Below are positions 25,033 to 34,363 of a DNA stretch of 64,000 bases, piece by piece. How positions within the stretch are numbered: position 1 is the first letter of the stretch; each line of letters starts with the position of its first letter. The stretch is from CAYOPZ01 sp964406005. GTDB taxonomy: Bacteria > Bacteroidota > Bacteroidia > Bacteroidales > SM23-62. A program made the position numbers and the translations under genes. The notes under the pieces were generated by a model. The model was not told the origin of the DNA. It ran no database searches and saw only the letters and a list, made by a program, of their open reading frames with translations. The stretch lies in NCBI GenBank assembly GCA_964406005.1, contig CAYOPZ010000015.1, positions 4,652-68,651 on the forward strand, read 5' to 3'.

Positions 25033-25650
25033 ATGCTCGTAGTTGGAATTACCGGTGGCACGGGTTCAGGGAAAACCACGGTGGTCAGAAAAGTGATGGA
25101 ACAATTGCCGGAAAACCGGGTGGCATTACTCTCGCAGGATTCCTATTACAAGGACAACAGTCATCTGGAACCGGAAGCGAGGCAGGAGATCAATTTTGAC
25201 CACCCGGACTCCCTGGAATTCAGCCTGCTGACCGATCATATCAGCCGGCTGAAGAATGGCCGGACAATCAGGCAGCCCGTGTATTCCTATCTGACATGCA
25301 CACGTTCCAAAGAAACCGTAACGGTGGCACCCAGGGAAGTAACCATACTTGAAGGGATACTGATCCTCACCGATCCGGCCCTGCGCGCCCTGATAGATAT
25401 AAAGGTTTTTGTTGATGCAGATGCCGACGACCGGTTGGGGAGGGTCATTTCAAGGGACATAAAGGAGCGGGGCAGGTCGCTGGACAAAGTTCTGGAACGC
25501 TACGAGAAAACGGTCAAACCCATGCATCTGCAGTTCATTGAGCCTTCCAAACGATATGCCGACATTATCATTCCGCAGGGGGGCAGCAATCATGTGGCCA
25601 TCGATATACTCAGTACCATCATCACGGACCGCCTTAAGAACACCGGATAA
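25033..25650 (+). CDS. udk: Uridine kinase
   Basis: Phosphorylates uridine and cytidine in pyrimidine salvage. The 205-residue P-loop kinase shows GITGGTGSGKTTVV, LSQDSYYKD, the FDHPDS motif, and RDIKERGRSL in the lid. The track start at 24982 would add 17 unusual residues; the ATG at 25033 directly precedes the first strand and is preferred. A TAATTTG element at about 24979 could serve as -7. The exonuclease gene follows 12 bp downstream, so the two are likely one operon. Confidence 0.93.
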   Translation: MLVVGITGGTGSGKTTVVRKVMEQLPENRVALLSQDSYYKDNSHLEPEARQEINFDHPDSLEFSLLTDHISRLKNGRTIRQPVYSYLTCTRSKETVTVAPREVTILEGILILTDPALRALIDIKVFVDADADDRLGRVISRDIKERGRSLDKVLERYEKTVKPMHLQFIEPSKRYADIIIPQGGSNHVAIDILSTIITDRLKNTG

Positions 25651-25662
25651 ACCCGTCACGCC

Positions 25663-26385
25663 ATGCTCGAGGATCTGAACCTGAAGAACATATTATTCCT
25701 GGATATAGAAACGGTGCCCGTGACGGCAGGGATGGAATCCGCCAGTCCCAGGTTGCAGCAGCTCTGGGAGCAAAAATCCGCCCCTTTCAGGCAGGCGGAT
25801 GAACCGGCTTCGGAGGTTTGGGCAAGGGCTGCATTATATGCCGAATTCGGAAAGATCATATGCATATCGGCAGGGGTATTTTCAAACCTGGCCGAACCGA
25901 AACGGTTTCGGATCAAGTCTTTTTTCGGGGATGATGAAAAAGTCGTTTTGGAATCGTTTTCAGAACTGCTCCGCAAGTTCAGGCCCCCGGGAAAGATAAG
26001 CCTCTGTGCCCACAACGGGAAGGATTTTGATTTCCCTTATCTTGCCAGGCGCATGCTGGCTGCAGGACTGGACATTCCGGGTGTACTGCAGACTGCAGGG
26101 AAGAAACCCTGGGAAGTCAATTTCCTGGATACCATGGAGTTGTGGAAGTTTGGAGCCTACAGGAATTTCACATCGCTCGCCCTTCTTGCAGAAGTCCTTG
26201 ACCTGCCAGATCCGAAGGATGATATGGACGGGAGCCAGGTTGCTGCTGTATATTATCAGGACGGGGATATGCAAAGGATTGCCAGGTATTGTGAAAAGGA
26301 CGTGCTTTCCATTGCGCAGATCCTTCTTCGTTTCAGGAGAGAAGCACTGATTCCCGAAGAAAATGTGGAAGTCGTGAACGGCTGA
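25663..26385 (+). CDS. Predicted DEDD-family 3'-5' exonuclease (PolB-like)
   Basis: A 240-residue RNase H-fold exonuclease. The three Exo motifs are readable: FLDIETVP with Asp and Glu (about residues 14-16), AHNGKDFDFPYLARR with the second Asp (about 120), and YCEKDVLSIAQI with the Tyr and last Asp of the DEDDy type (about 208-212). This is the stand-alone PolB-like exonuclease family of Bacteroidota; its cellular substrate is not established. It follows udk by 12 bp and converges on the hydrolase gene with 2 bp between stops. Confidence 0.83.
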   Translation: MLEDLNLKNILFLDIETVPVTAGMESASPRLQQLWEQKSAPFRQADEPASEVWARAALYAEFGKIICISAGVFSNLAEPKRFRIKSFFGDDEKVVLESFSELLRKFRPPGKISLCAHNGKDFDFPYLARRMLAAGLDIPGVLQTAGKKPWEVNFLDTMELWKFGAYRNFTSLALLAEVLDLPDPKDDMDGSQVAAVYYQDGDMQRIARYCEKDVLSIAQILLRFRREALIPEENVEVVNG

Positions 26386-26387
26386 TG

Positions 26388-27203
26388 TCAGGAGGGTTCA
26401 CCAAGCAGGAAATACTTCAGGGTTTTCAGCAGCAGGGAAGGCTGTTCGACATGCAGCCAGTGCCCGGCCCCCGGGATGGTAGTGATTTCAGCCATGGGGA
26501 ATATGGTTTTTATACCGGGAATCATGTCGTCCCTGATATAATCTGAATTCTCCCCCCTGATAAACAGCACCTGAAATCCGGTGATTCCTTTCCCCGCAGC
26601 GAATACACGGGGATCCAGTCCGTCCAGTATGGAAGGGAGCTCTGCCCTGATTGCGCTGGCATTGATTCTCCACCGGTATCGGTTTGAACCGGTTCTTTCA
26701 ATGTTTTTCAGCAAAAAGCTCCTGACCCGGGGCGAATAAATCGTTCTTGCCAGTTGTCTGTCCGCATCCTCACGGCTGTGCACGTGGTCAAAATCAACGG
26801 CAAGCATACTGTCCAGGATGCGTGTGTGCGTAATGACCTGGCTGGAGTGATCGGAGTATGTATATGCAAGGGGTGCGATGTCTATTATCACCAGTGATTC
26901 CACCCTTTCCGGCATGACCACCGCGAGATGCATGATCGTTTTGCCTCCCATGGAATGGCCCATTAAGATTGCTTTTTCCAGGTGCTGACTGTCCATGAAG
27001 CCGGCAATGTCATCCCTCATGGCCGGATAATTATGCGTGTCGCAGTGCGGGGAACGTCCGTGATTCCTCTGGTCCGGAAGATAGACTTCGAAGTTTTCCG
27101 CCAGTGATTTTCCGATCGAGATCCAGTTGTCCGAGGAGCCGTAAAGGCCGTGTACGATAATGAGTGGAGGACCTTTCCCGAATTTTCTGAAAAAAAGTTG
27201 CAT
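26388..27203 (-). CDS. Alpha/beta-hydrolase, YbfF-like esterase
   Basis: A 271-residue alpha/beta-hydrolase. The oxyanion region is VHGLYGSSDNW, the nucleophile elbow is MGHSMGGKT with the catalytic Ser at about 100, and the catalytic His is in GAGHWLHVEQP; DQRNHGRS is also typical of the YbfF group of acyl esterases. The substrate is unknown. It starts 3 bp after the pdxJ stop on the same strand, so it shares the pdxJ promoter. Confidence 0.85.
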   Translation of the reverse strand: MQLFFRKFGKGPPLIIVHGLYGSSDNWISIGKSLAENFEVYLPDQRNHGRSPHCDTHNYPAMRDDIAGFMDSQHLEKAILMGHSMGGKTIMHLAVVMPERVESLVIIDIAPLAYTYSDHSSQVITHTRILDSMLAVDFDHVHSREDADRQLARTIYSPRVRSFLLKNIERTGSNRYRWRINASAIRAELPSILDGLDPRVFAAGKGITGFQVLFIRGENSDYIRDDMIPGIKTIFPMAEITTIPGAGHWLHVEQPSLLLKTLKYFLLGEPS

Positions 27204-27206
27204 GGA

Positions 27207-27932
27207 TTAGCCTTCTGAAGGTATGAGCTGACGGCGGTACATTTGTATGGTATTCTCGAGCCCGAAATACAATGCATGAGAAATCAATGCATGGCCTATC
27301 GAGACCTCGAGCAGGCCCGGAATATGATCATTGAAATATTTCAGGTTCTCCAGGCTGAGATCATGTCCGGCATTCAATCCGAGTCCCGCTTCAGCCGCCT
27401 TTTTCGCGGCAACGATAAAGGGAGCGATGGCCGCCCGGGGATCCGCCGGGTAATTCCTGGCATAGGGCTCTGTATAAAGTTCCACCCTGTCGGTGCCTGT
27501 TTTTGCTGCATTTTCAATCAGTGCCGGTTCTGTGCCGATGAAGATTGAAACACGTATGCCATGTGCCTTTAATTCTCCGACCACTTCCCTGAGAAAGGAC
27601 TCGTTTGCAAAGGTATCCCAGCCCTGGCTCGAAGTAAGGGCTTCCGGCGGATCCGGCACCAGTGTGACCTGGTCCGGGACGACAGAGGTTACCAGGTCGA
27701 GAAATGCGCGGGAAGGGAATCCTTCGATATTGAATTCAACGCTTACTGCGGATTTAATGTCCCTGACATCCCGGGCCCGGATATGTCTTTCGTCGGGGCG
27801 CGGGTGCACGGTGATCCCTTCAGCGCCGTAATTCTGGCAATTTACTGCCGCCTGGAGCACATCAGGCACATTTCCGCCGCGTGCATTCCGAAGTGTGGCT
27901 ATTTTATTTATATTTACACTCAGACGGGTCAT
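27207..27932 (-). CDS. pdxJ: Pyridoxine 5'-phosphate synthase
   Basis: Condenses 1-deoxyxylulose-5-phosphate with 3-amino-2-oxopropyl phosphate to form the vitamin B6 ring. The 241-residue TIM barrel starts SVNINKIATLRNARGG and shows ITVHPRPDERHI, FNIEG, VTLVPDPPEALTSSQGWD and GLNAGHDLS, all conserved in PdxJ. The frame is open far upstream (to 28175), but that extension overlaps the divergent CBS gene and the pdxJ -7 box. The ATG at 27932 fits both the family start and the promoter. Confidence 0.95.
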   Translation of the reverse strand: MTRLSVNINKIATLRNARGGNVPDVLQAAVNCQNYGAEGITVHPRPDERHIRARDVRDIKSAVSVEFNIEGFPSRAFLDLVTSVVPDQVTLVPDPPEALTSSQGWDTFANESFLREVVGELKAHGIRVSIFIGTEPALIENAAKTGTDRVELYTEPYARNYPADPRAAIAPFIVAAKKAAEAGLGLNAGHDLSLENLKYFNDHIPGLLEVSIGHALISHALYFGLENTIQMYRRQLIPSEG

Positions 27933-27956
27933 ACTGACCGGATTCATTACATTTCG

Positions 27957-27964
27957 CAAAATTA
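27957..27964 (-). promoter_or_regulatory. -7 box of pdxJ (TAATTTTG) with a TTTG -33 element
   Basis: A perfect TAnnTTTG on the minus strand. A TTTG lies 23 bp upstream of it on the minus strand, overlapping the start region of the divergent CBS gene. It therefore has both expected parts of a Bacteroidota promoter. Confidence 0.65.
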
Positions 27965-27990
27965 AGGATTTTAACAGAAGCTGATCCCAA

Positions 27991-28656
27991 ATGCTGGCAA
28001 AAGACCTCATATCCGATGTGGTTCCCGCTCTGAAAACCTCAGATACGGGATTGCAGGCACTTTCGTGGATGGATATATTCCGTATATCGCATCTGCCCAT
28101 TGTGAATAACATGGAATTTCTCGGGCTTATATCTGACAAGGACATATACGATCTGAATATGGCCGAGGAACCCATCGGGAATCACAAACTGTCGCTTTTC
28201 AGTCCCTATGTATTCATGGACCAGCATATCTACGAGGTAATTGAGATTGTTTCCCGGCTGGAATTAACGGTGGTCCCGGTGCTCGATAAGGACAACCACT
28301 ATCTGGGATTGATCACCCTGAACGACCTGCTTCAGCGATTCGCCAATCTTTCCGCATTAAAGCAACCCGGAGGCATCATTGAGCTTGAACTCAATGTGAA
28401 TGACTATACCCTGACCCAGATTTCACAGATCGTCGAAAGCAACGACGCCAGGATACTCAGCATGTATGTATCTTCACCGGAAGATTCCACAAAGATGAAT
28501 ATCACACTGAAGGTAAATACGACAGACATCACATCCATTGTCCAGACTTTCAACCGGTACAATTATTCCATCAAGGCATCCTACATGGATAGTGATGAAC
28601 TGGAAAGCCTGTTGAATAACAGGTATGAAGCTTTCATGAAGTATTTGAGCATATAG
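27991..28656 (+). CDS. CBS-pair protein with C-terminal ACT-like domain
   Basis: A 221-residue protein. Two CBS motifs span about residues 1-120 (IFRISHLPIVNNMEFLGLISD and SRLELTVVPVLDKDNHYLGLITL). The remainder (about 130-205: IELELNVNDYTLTQISQIVES...) has the pattern of an ACT-like regulatory fold. CBS pairs bind adenine nucleotides and ACT-like domains bind small ligands, so it is probably an energy or metabolite sensor; the target is unknown. NadK follows 28 bp downstream on the same strand, which makes a link with NAD(P) metabolism plausible but unproven. Confidence 0.8.
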   Translation: MLAKDLISDVVPALKTSDTGLQALSWMDIFRISHLPIVNNMEFLGLISDKDIYDLNMAEEPIGNHKLSLFSPYVFMDQHIYEVIEIVSRLELTVVPVLDKDNHYLGLITLNDLLQRFANLSALKQPGGIIELELNVNDYTLTQISQIVESNDARILSMYVSSPEDSTKMNITLKVNTTDITSIVQTFNRYNYSIKASYMDSDELESLLNNRYEAFMKYLSI

Positions 28657-28684
28657 TCGAATAACGAATAGAACCCTCATCATT

Positions 28685-29563
28685 GTGAAAATTGCCATCT
28701 ACGGGAGGCCCGTCAGCAGCGGTTTTGAGAAAATCATTTCAAGACTCTTCGAACGTCTGGAGAACAAAAAGGCCGAGGTTTTCGTATACAGGCCCTTTTA
28801 TGATTTTCTTGTTTCCCGGGAAAAACTGAAATTCAATATCAAGGGTTTGTTCAACACCCACGAGGACATCATCGGAAATGCGGAACTTATGTTCAGCCTG
28901 GGGGGAGACGGTACCTTTCTGGAGGCGGTTTGCATCGTTCAGGATTATGGCATTCCCATCGTTGGAATCAATACGGGGAGGCTGGGATTTCTTGCGGATA
29001 TTTCGCCCGAACATGTCGAGTCTGCGATTGACATCATATTGAAGGCAGAGTATAAGCTTGAACAGAGATCGCTTGTACAGCTCGAACTCACGGAGGGGAA
29101 ATGGGACGGATTTGCCTGCGCCTTAAATGAGATCAGCATACAGAAACGCAATTCGACCATGATCACCATCCACACCTTCCTGAACGATGTCCACCTGAAT
29201 TCATACTGGGCCGACGGGCTGATCATTTCAACACCTACCGGTTCGACGGCTTATTCCATGAGTGTTGGCGGCCCCATTGTAAGCCCTGATTCTCACAATT
29301 TTATCATTTCTCCCCTGGCACCCCACAACCTTACTGTCCGTCCCGTAATCGTGCCCGACAACAATCTGATCCGGATAGAAGTTGAGAGCCGTGACGACTC
29401 TTTTCTCCTGGCATTGGATTCCCGTACCGGGATTGTCAAAAGCAATGTCCGGCTGTTGATGAAACGGGCGGATTTTACCATCAAGACTTTACGTATCCGT
29501 GATGCCACCTTCTATGATACCTTGCGTCACAAGTTGATGTGGGGCGTCGATAAACGCAATTGA
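28685..29563 (+). CDS. nadK: NAD kinase
   Basis: Phosphorylates NAD+ to NADP+. The 292-residue protein shows the kinase motif SLGGDGTFLEA with the catalytic Asp, INTGRLGFLADI, ALNEISIQKRNS, and the Gly-rich STPTGSTAYSMSVGGPIV, all conserved in the family. The start is a GTG at 28685. It is likely co-transcribed with the CBS gene; the next gene downstream has its own -7 box. Confidence 0.95.
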   Translation: MKIAIYGRPVSSGFEKIISRLFERLENKKAEVFVYRPFYDFLVSREKLKFNIKGLFNTHEDIIGNAELMFSLGGDGTFLEAVCIVQDYGIPIVGINTGRLGFLADISPEHVESAIDIILKAEYKLEQRSLVQLELTEGKWDGFACALNEISIQKRNSTMITIHTFLNDVHLNSYWADGLIISTPTGSTAYSMSVGGPIVSPDSHNFIISPLAPHNLTVRPVIVPDNNLIRIEVESRDDSFLLALDSRTGIVKSNVRLLMKRADFTIKTLRIRDATFYDTLRHKLMWGVDKRN

Positions 29564-29584
29564 TCCGGATTCATGAATATTTGC

Positions 29585-29592
29585 TAAATTTG
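29585..29592 (+). promoter_or_regulatory. -7 box TAAATTTG before the DUF6089 genes
   Basis: A perfect TAnnTTTG match, 18 nt before the ATG at 29611. It places the more upstream TTG (29602) close to the transcription start and favours the ATG. Confidence 0.6.
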
Positions 29593-29610
29593 TTGGAATG
29601 ATTGACAGGT

Positions 29611-30393
29611 ATGCTTAAGCGGAGCCTTCCATATTTGCTGATATTGGGTTTATGCCTGCCGGGGAAGGCCGATGCACAGCGATGGAAGCTCCGCAGATAT
29701 GAAGGGATCTTCGGTGTGGGGTTCAGCAGTTATTTCGGGGATATTGGAGGATCCGCAAGCACAGACAACTGGTTCGGGGTAAAAGACGTCTCAATAAAAA
29801 GCACCCGGCCCTCGTTCTATCTGGGAGCACGGTATAAGATAAGGGAAAATGTAAGTGTGAAATTGAATCTCAGCTACGGGTTCATTTCGGGAAATGACGT
29901 AGGATCGAAGAATGAGTCAAGGGGTTTTTCTTTCTATACACAGCTGTTTGAACCCGGTGTTCAGGCTGAATACTCGATTGTATCAGAAGAACAAAGGACA
30001 CGGTCAAATGCATTGTTCAATAAAAGGGGCATGCTTAACAATTATTCCCAAATCAACTTATATTTGTATGCTGGGATCGGGGCGGTGGTCGGCTGGACAA
30101 AGCCAAATGATGCGATAATGGCATCCGTAAATTATGATCCGGATTATTCCAGGTCCGGAATGATATTCCCGGCAGGGATCGGATTCAAGTATGTGTTGAG
30201 CGATACCTGGTCACTGGGTGCTGAATTCGGGGTACGATGGACCACAACCGACCATCTGGATGCTTACACATCACCGTGGTCAAAGGCAAACGATTTATAC
30301 TATGTGGGTATAATCAATGGGATTTACAGAATCAAAACCTCAAGGACCGGAGTTCCGATTTTGTTCGGACCGGAAAGAAGATCATTATTATAG
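29611..30393 (+). CDS. Outer-membrane beta-barrel protein, DUF6089-like (first of a pair)
   Basis: A 260-residue protein with a signal peptide (MLKRSLPYLLILGLCLPGKA, then DAQ) followed by alternating beta strands: GIFGVGFSSYFGDIGG, FYLGARYKIRENVSVKLNLSYG, INLYLYAGIGAVVGW and WSLGAEFGVRWTTTDHLDAY. The pattern matches the small barrel family DUF6089 of Bacteroidota; its function is unknown. It is followed by a second barrel gene whose frame overlaps its last 77 bp, and both lie directly before uppS and bamA, in an envelope-assembly cluster. Confidence 0.78.
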   Translation: MLKRSLPYLLILGLCLPGKADAQRWKLRRYEGIFGVGFSSYFGDIGGSASTDNWFGVKDVSIKSTRPSFYLGARYKIRENVSVKLNLSYGFISGNDVGSKNESRGFSFYTQLFEPGVQAEYSIVSEEQRTRSNALFNKRGMLNNYSQINLYLYAGIGAVVGWTKPNDAIMASVNYDPDYSRSGMIFPAGIGFKYVLSDTWSLGAEFGVRWTTTDHLDAYTSPWSKANDLYYVGIINGIYRIKTSRTGVPILFGPERRSLL

Positions 30394-31054
30394 TGTAATC
30401 CTGTCGGGGTTATTTCTTATATTTTTTTTGGGCTTTCCAAAGCAATCCATTCAGGCACAGCCCAAATCCGATCTCGGACTGATGGGAGGAACCATGTATT
30501 ATATGGGGGATCTGAATTTTACCAGGCATTTCCAGATGCCTTCCGCAGCAGGTGGAGCACTCATTCGCTACAACCTGAATCCGAGGAATGCATTCCGTTT
30601 CAGCTGCATTTACGGATCTCTCAGAGGCGGTGATGCCCTGCTCAATGATGATTATTACTCCATAAGCAGTTTCAGGACAGCCATACTTGACTTTGCCTTT
30701 TCCACGGAATTCAATTTCAGGACCTATAAAACCAGCAGTATAAGGAAGGAACGCTATACTCCGTATGTTACGGGAGGGATCGTATACAGCGCTGTGGTGG
30801 CTTCTGACGTGCGTGCAGAACATACAAGCGCACTGGCTTTCGGAGGAGGTTTCAAGTACAATCTGACGGCACGTCTGGGTGCGGGTGTTGAATGGACATT
30901 CCGGAAAGCATTTAATGACTATCTGGATGGTGTGGGGAATACGGGACAGGAAAATAATGTATTTTTTCACAATAAAGACTGGTATTCGATAGTTGGATTA
31001 TTTATTACCTATAATATTTTTGGCTGGAAGGAACGTTGCCCGGCATATGATTAG
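30317..31054 (+). CDS. Outer-membrane beta-barrel protein, DUF6089-like (second of a pair)
   Basis: Up to 245 residues with signal-peptide-like VILSGLFLIFFLGFPKQSIQAQ at about 27-48, then the barrel: LGLMGGTMYYMGDLNF, LIRYNLNPRNAFRFSCIYGS, YTPYVTGGIVYS and GAGVEWTFRKAFNDYLDG. The only in-frame ATG upstream of the signal segment is at 30317, inside the previous gene, which would put 26 polar residues before the signal. A non-ATG start near 30395-30401, just after the upstream stop, is an alternative. UppS follows 12 bp downstream. The barrel's role is unknown. Confidence 0.72.
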   Translation: MGFTESKPQGPEFRFCSDRKEDHYYSVILSGLFLIFFLGFPKQSIQAQPKSDLGLMGGTMYYMGDLNFTRHFQMPSAAGGALIRYNLNPRNAFRFSCIYGSLRGGDALLNDDYYSISSFRTAILDFAFSTEFNFRTYKTSSIRKERYTPYVTGGIVYSAVVASDVRAEHTSALAFGGGFKYNLTARLGAGVEWTFRKAFNDYLDGVGNTGQENNVFFHNKDWYSIVGLFITYNIFGWKERCPAYD

Positions 31055-31066
31055 TCAGGCAGAAAG

Positions 31067-31816
31067 ATGGAAAGCGATTTAAAAGATCAGATCGACAGGA
31101 ATAAATTGCCCAGGCATATTGCCATCATTATGGACGGGAATGGCCGGTGGGCCAAGAAAAAGGGGAACGAAAGGATATTCGGGCATAAAAACGCAATCAG
31201 GGCCGTGCGTGATACCGTGGAAGCAGCCGCGGAACTGGAAGTGGAATACCTCACCCTGTACGCCTTTTCAACCGAAAACTGGAACCGCCCGCGTACTGAA
31301 ATAGATGCCCTGATGTCCCTTCTTGTAACCACCCTGGACAAGGAAACGGATAACCTGATGGAGAACAATATCAGGCTGACGTCTATTGGAGATACGGACA
31401 GCCTGCCTCACAAGGTCAAGAGATATCTGCAGCAGGCCGTTCAAATGACCTCCGGCAACACGGGAATGAACCTGGCACTTGCCCTTAGCTATTCAGGCCG
31501 GTGGGAAATACTCGATGCACTGAAATCCATCGCCCGGAAGGTTGAATCGGGAGAACTTGATGCAGGGGATCTGAACTGTGAACATATTTCGGATATGTTA
31601 CAGACAAGGGATATGCCGGATCCTGAGCTGCTGATCAGAACAAGCGGGGAATTCAGAATAAGTAATTTCCTCCTGTGGCAGATTGCATATGCCGAGTTGT
31701 ATTTCACAAACACCCTCTGGCCGGACTTTACCAAGGATGACCTTTACCGTGCGATATGCAATTTCCAGAAAAGGGAGAGAAGGTTCGGTATGATCAGTGA
31801 GCAGGTAGTCTCCTAA
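31067..31816 (+). CDS. uppS: Isoprenyl transferase (undecaprenyl diphosphate synthase)
   Basis: A cis-prenyltransferase that makes the C55 lipid carrier for peptidoglycan and surface polysaccharide. The 249-residue protein shows the signature IAIIMDGNGRWAKKKG with the catalytic Asp23, YLTLYAFSTENWNRP, and the C-terminal PELLIRTSGEFRISNFLLWQIAYAE. The length is normal. It starts 12 bp after the second DUF6089 gene and 12 bp before bamA, the usual uppS-bamA order in Bacteroidota. Confidence 0.95.
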   Translation: MESDLKDQIDRNKLPRHIAIIMDGNGRWAKKKGNERIFGHKNAIRAVRDTVEAAAELEVEYLTLYAFSTENWNRPRTEIDALMSLLVTTLDKETDNLMENNIRLTSIGDTDSLPHKVKRYLQQAVQMTSGNTGMNLALALSYSGRWEILDALKSIARKVESGELDAGDLNCEHISDMLQTRDMPDPELLIRTSGEFRISNFLLWQIAYAELYFTNTLWPDFTKDDLYRAICNFQKRERRFGMISEQVVS

Positions 31817-31828
31817 ATATTCAGAGGC

Positions 31829-34321
31829 ATGGGCAGGAAACAAATAATCATTTTATCTCTTTTCATCCTCGCAGGGATTGGAGGGCTTGCACAGGAACCC
31901 GATTACGATTCGCTTCCCGTGATGGATTATGCATCCCCCCGCAGTTACGAGATCGCCGACATTACCGTATCGGGGGTGGAATTCCTTCAGCCTGCAGTAC
32001 TTATTTCCATCTCCGGGCTGAAAGTTGGCAACAGGATCACGGTGCCGGGTGATGACATTACCGGGGCAATCCGGAAATTCTGGGAGCAGGGGCTTTTTTC
32101 AGATGTAAAGATCGCCGCTACAAAGGTGGAAGCGGGTAAGATCTGGCTGGACATCTACCTGAGGGAACAGCCCAGGCTCTCACGCCTGACAATCGAAGGT
32201 CTGAGCAAGACAGAAACACAGGATCTGGTGGAGGTCCTGAACATCAGGATCGGCAGGCAGGTGACAACGGATCTTCTCAACAACACCGAGCGTATTATTA
32301 AGGACAATTATATCGATAAGGGGTTTTTTAATACACAGGTGAACATGGTCCAGGTAAAGGATACGCTGCGGCCCAATTCCGTGGAATTGAAGGTGAATGT
32401 GAATAAGAACAAGCGCATCAAGATTGATGATATTCTTTTTGAGGGCAACCGTGTATATGATGATGCCCGCCTCAGGCGAGTCATGAAGAATACAAAAAGA
32501 GTCAACATGAACATATTCAAGGGCTCGAAATACATCCTGGACAAATACAGGGAAGACAAGAAAAGCCTTATCAGTTTTTATAATGAGAACGGTTACCGGG
32601 ATGCCAATATCCTCCGGGATTCCCTTTACAGGGTCGACCACAGGAATAAGGAAAGACTTTTTCTGAAAGTCTTTATAGAGGAAGGGAATAAATATTTTTT
32701 CGGGGACATCAGATGGATCGGGAATACGATCTATCCGGATGAAGTGCTGAATACCTACCTGGGCATTAATAATGGGGATGTGTTCGATCAGACCCTGCTG
32801 GACAACAGGCTTGAGATTGATGAGGATGCAGTCAGTTCGCTCTATCTTGACAACGGCTATCTGTTTTTCGATGTGGATGCCGTTGAAGTCAATGTGGAGG
32901 ATGACTCCATTGATTTTGAGATGCGAATCAGTGAAGGCGAACAGGCCACCATCAACAATGTGATCATCACCGGGAATACCAGAACCAATGAACATGTGAT
33001 AAGACGGGAAATAAGAACCAAACCGGGAGACCTGTTCAGTAAGGCTGCCATCATTCGTACGGTCAGGGAACTGTCACAGCTCGGTTATTTCGACCCGGAA
33101 CAGATCGAACCCCTTCCCATACCGGATGTCAGGAACGGAACCGTTGACATTGAATACAAGCTTGTTGAACGGTCCAGTGACCAGTTCGAGATATCGGGCG
33201 GCTGGGGAGCCGGCATGCTGGTAGGTACGGTCGGCCTGAGCTTTTCCAATTTCTCCCTGCAAGACATTCTTAACCCAAGGGCATGGCACCCGGTACCGTA
33301 CGGCGACGGACAAACCCTCAGCATACGTGCACAGTCCAACGGAAAATATTACCAAAGCTATAATTTCTCTTTCGTGGAGCCCTGGCTCGGAGGCAAGAAA
33401 CCCAACTCACTTGCATTGTCGGTTTTCAGGACCAGGACGAATAATTCCTATACAATCTGGGATGCGGGAGATAAATCAATGAGCATTACTGGGGCTTCCG
33501 TAGGACTTGGAAGACGGCTCAGTTGGCCGGATGATTTTTTTCAGTTGTACAATGAAATCAGTTTTCAGCAATACAACCTGCACGACTGGACGGGTTATTT
33601 CCTGTTTACCAACGGGAGGTCGAACAACATCAGCTTCAATACAACCCTTGCCCGCGCATCTGTCGACCAGACTATCTATCCCAGGCGCGGATCCAATTTT
33701 TCCCTCAGCCTGCAGCTCACCCCTCCTTATTCGGCATTCGGTAACAAGGATTACCTGAATATGAGTGCTGATCAGAAGTATGAGTGGATCGAGTATCACA
33801 AATGGAAGTTTGCAGCGGATGTTTACAAGACTTTGGCAGGAAATTTGGTGTTGGCTACACGGGCCCGCTTTGGTTATCTCGGACATTACAACGATGACCT
33901 GGGTCCGTCGCCTTTCGAAGGATTTGATGTGGGAGGTGACGGTATGTCGGGATTTAACATTTACGGATACGACATCATCGCTCTGAGGGGCTACGAGAAC
34001 AGTTCTTTGACACCTCTGGTGAACGGATTGAAAGCCGGGAATGTATATTCAAAGATTACCATGGAATTGCGTTACCCCATTACTTTGAAACCCTCGGCGG
34101 TTTTATATGTACTGGGCTTTCTGGAGGGAGGCAATGCATGGTACAGCATTGATGAGTTCAATCCATTCCTTGTCAAGCGTTCCGCAGGTATCGGACTGAG
34201 GGCCTACCTTCCCATGTTCGGGTTACTGGGCATAGACTGGGGGTATGGATTTGATCCGGTAAACGGCAGCTACAATCAAAGCCATAGCCAGTTCCATTTT
34301 ACCATCGGACAGCAGCTGTAG
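31829..34321 (+). CDS. bamA: Outer membrane protein assembly factor BamA
   Basis: Inserts beta-barrel proteins into the outer membrane. The 830-residue protein has a signal peptide (about 1-22), five POTRA-like repeats (about 45-430; one starts ITVSGVEFLQPAVLISISGLKVGNRI), and a C-terminal 16-stranded barrel (about 450-830) ending SQFHFTIGQQL. The barrel's conserved loop-6 type VRGF/Y motif corresponds here to LRGYENSSL (about 725). It is followed by two skp chaperone genes and murI, forming an outer-membrane biogenesis operon. Confidence 0.95.
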   Translation: MGRKQIIILSLFILAGIGGLAQEPDYDSLPVMDYASPRSYEIADITVSGVEFLQPAVLISISGLKVGNRITVPGDDITGAIRKFWEQGLFSDVKIAATKVEAGKIWLDIYLREQPRLSRLTIEGLSKTETQDLVEVLNIRIGRQVTTDLLNNTERIIKDNYIDKGFFNTQVNMVQVKDTLRPNSVELKVNVNKNKRIKIDDILFEGNRVYDDARLRRVMKNTKRVNMNIFKGSKYILDKYREDKKSLISFYNENGYRDANILRDSLYRVDHRNKERLFLKVFIEEGNKYFFGDIRWIGNTIYPDEVLNTYLGINNGDVFDQTLLDNRLEIDEDAVSSLYLDNGYLFFDVDAVEVNVEDDSIDFEMRISEGEQATINNVIITGNTRTNEHVIRREIRTKPGDLFSKAAIIRTVRELSQLGYFDPEQIEPLPIPDVRNGTVDIEYKLVERSSDQFEISGGWGAGMLVGTVGLSFSNFSLQDILNPRAWHPVPYGDGQTLSIRAQSNGKYYQSYNFSFVEPWLGGKKPNSLALSVFRTRTNNSYTIWDAGDKSMSITGASVGLGRRLSWPDDFFQLYNEISFQQYNLHDWTGYFLFTNGRSNNISFNTTLARASVDQTIYPRRGSNFSLSLQLTPPYSAFGNKDYLNMSADQKYEWIEYHKWKFAADVYKTLAGNLVLATRARFGYLGHYNDDLGPSPFEGFDVGGDGMSGFNIYGYDIIALRGYENSSLTPLVNGLKAGNVYSKITMELRYPITLKPSAVLYVLGFLEGGNAWYSIDEFNPFLVKRSAGIGLRAYLPMFGLLGIDWGYGFDPVNGSYNQSHSQFHFTIGQQL

Positions 34322-34363
34322 GATTCCGTTAAAACATAATTATTCATATTAAAATGATTTATA

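Noticed and set aside
27933..28175. N-terminal extension of pdxJ
   Set aside because: The extension overlaps the CBS gene and the pdxJ promoter; the family start is at 27932.
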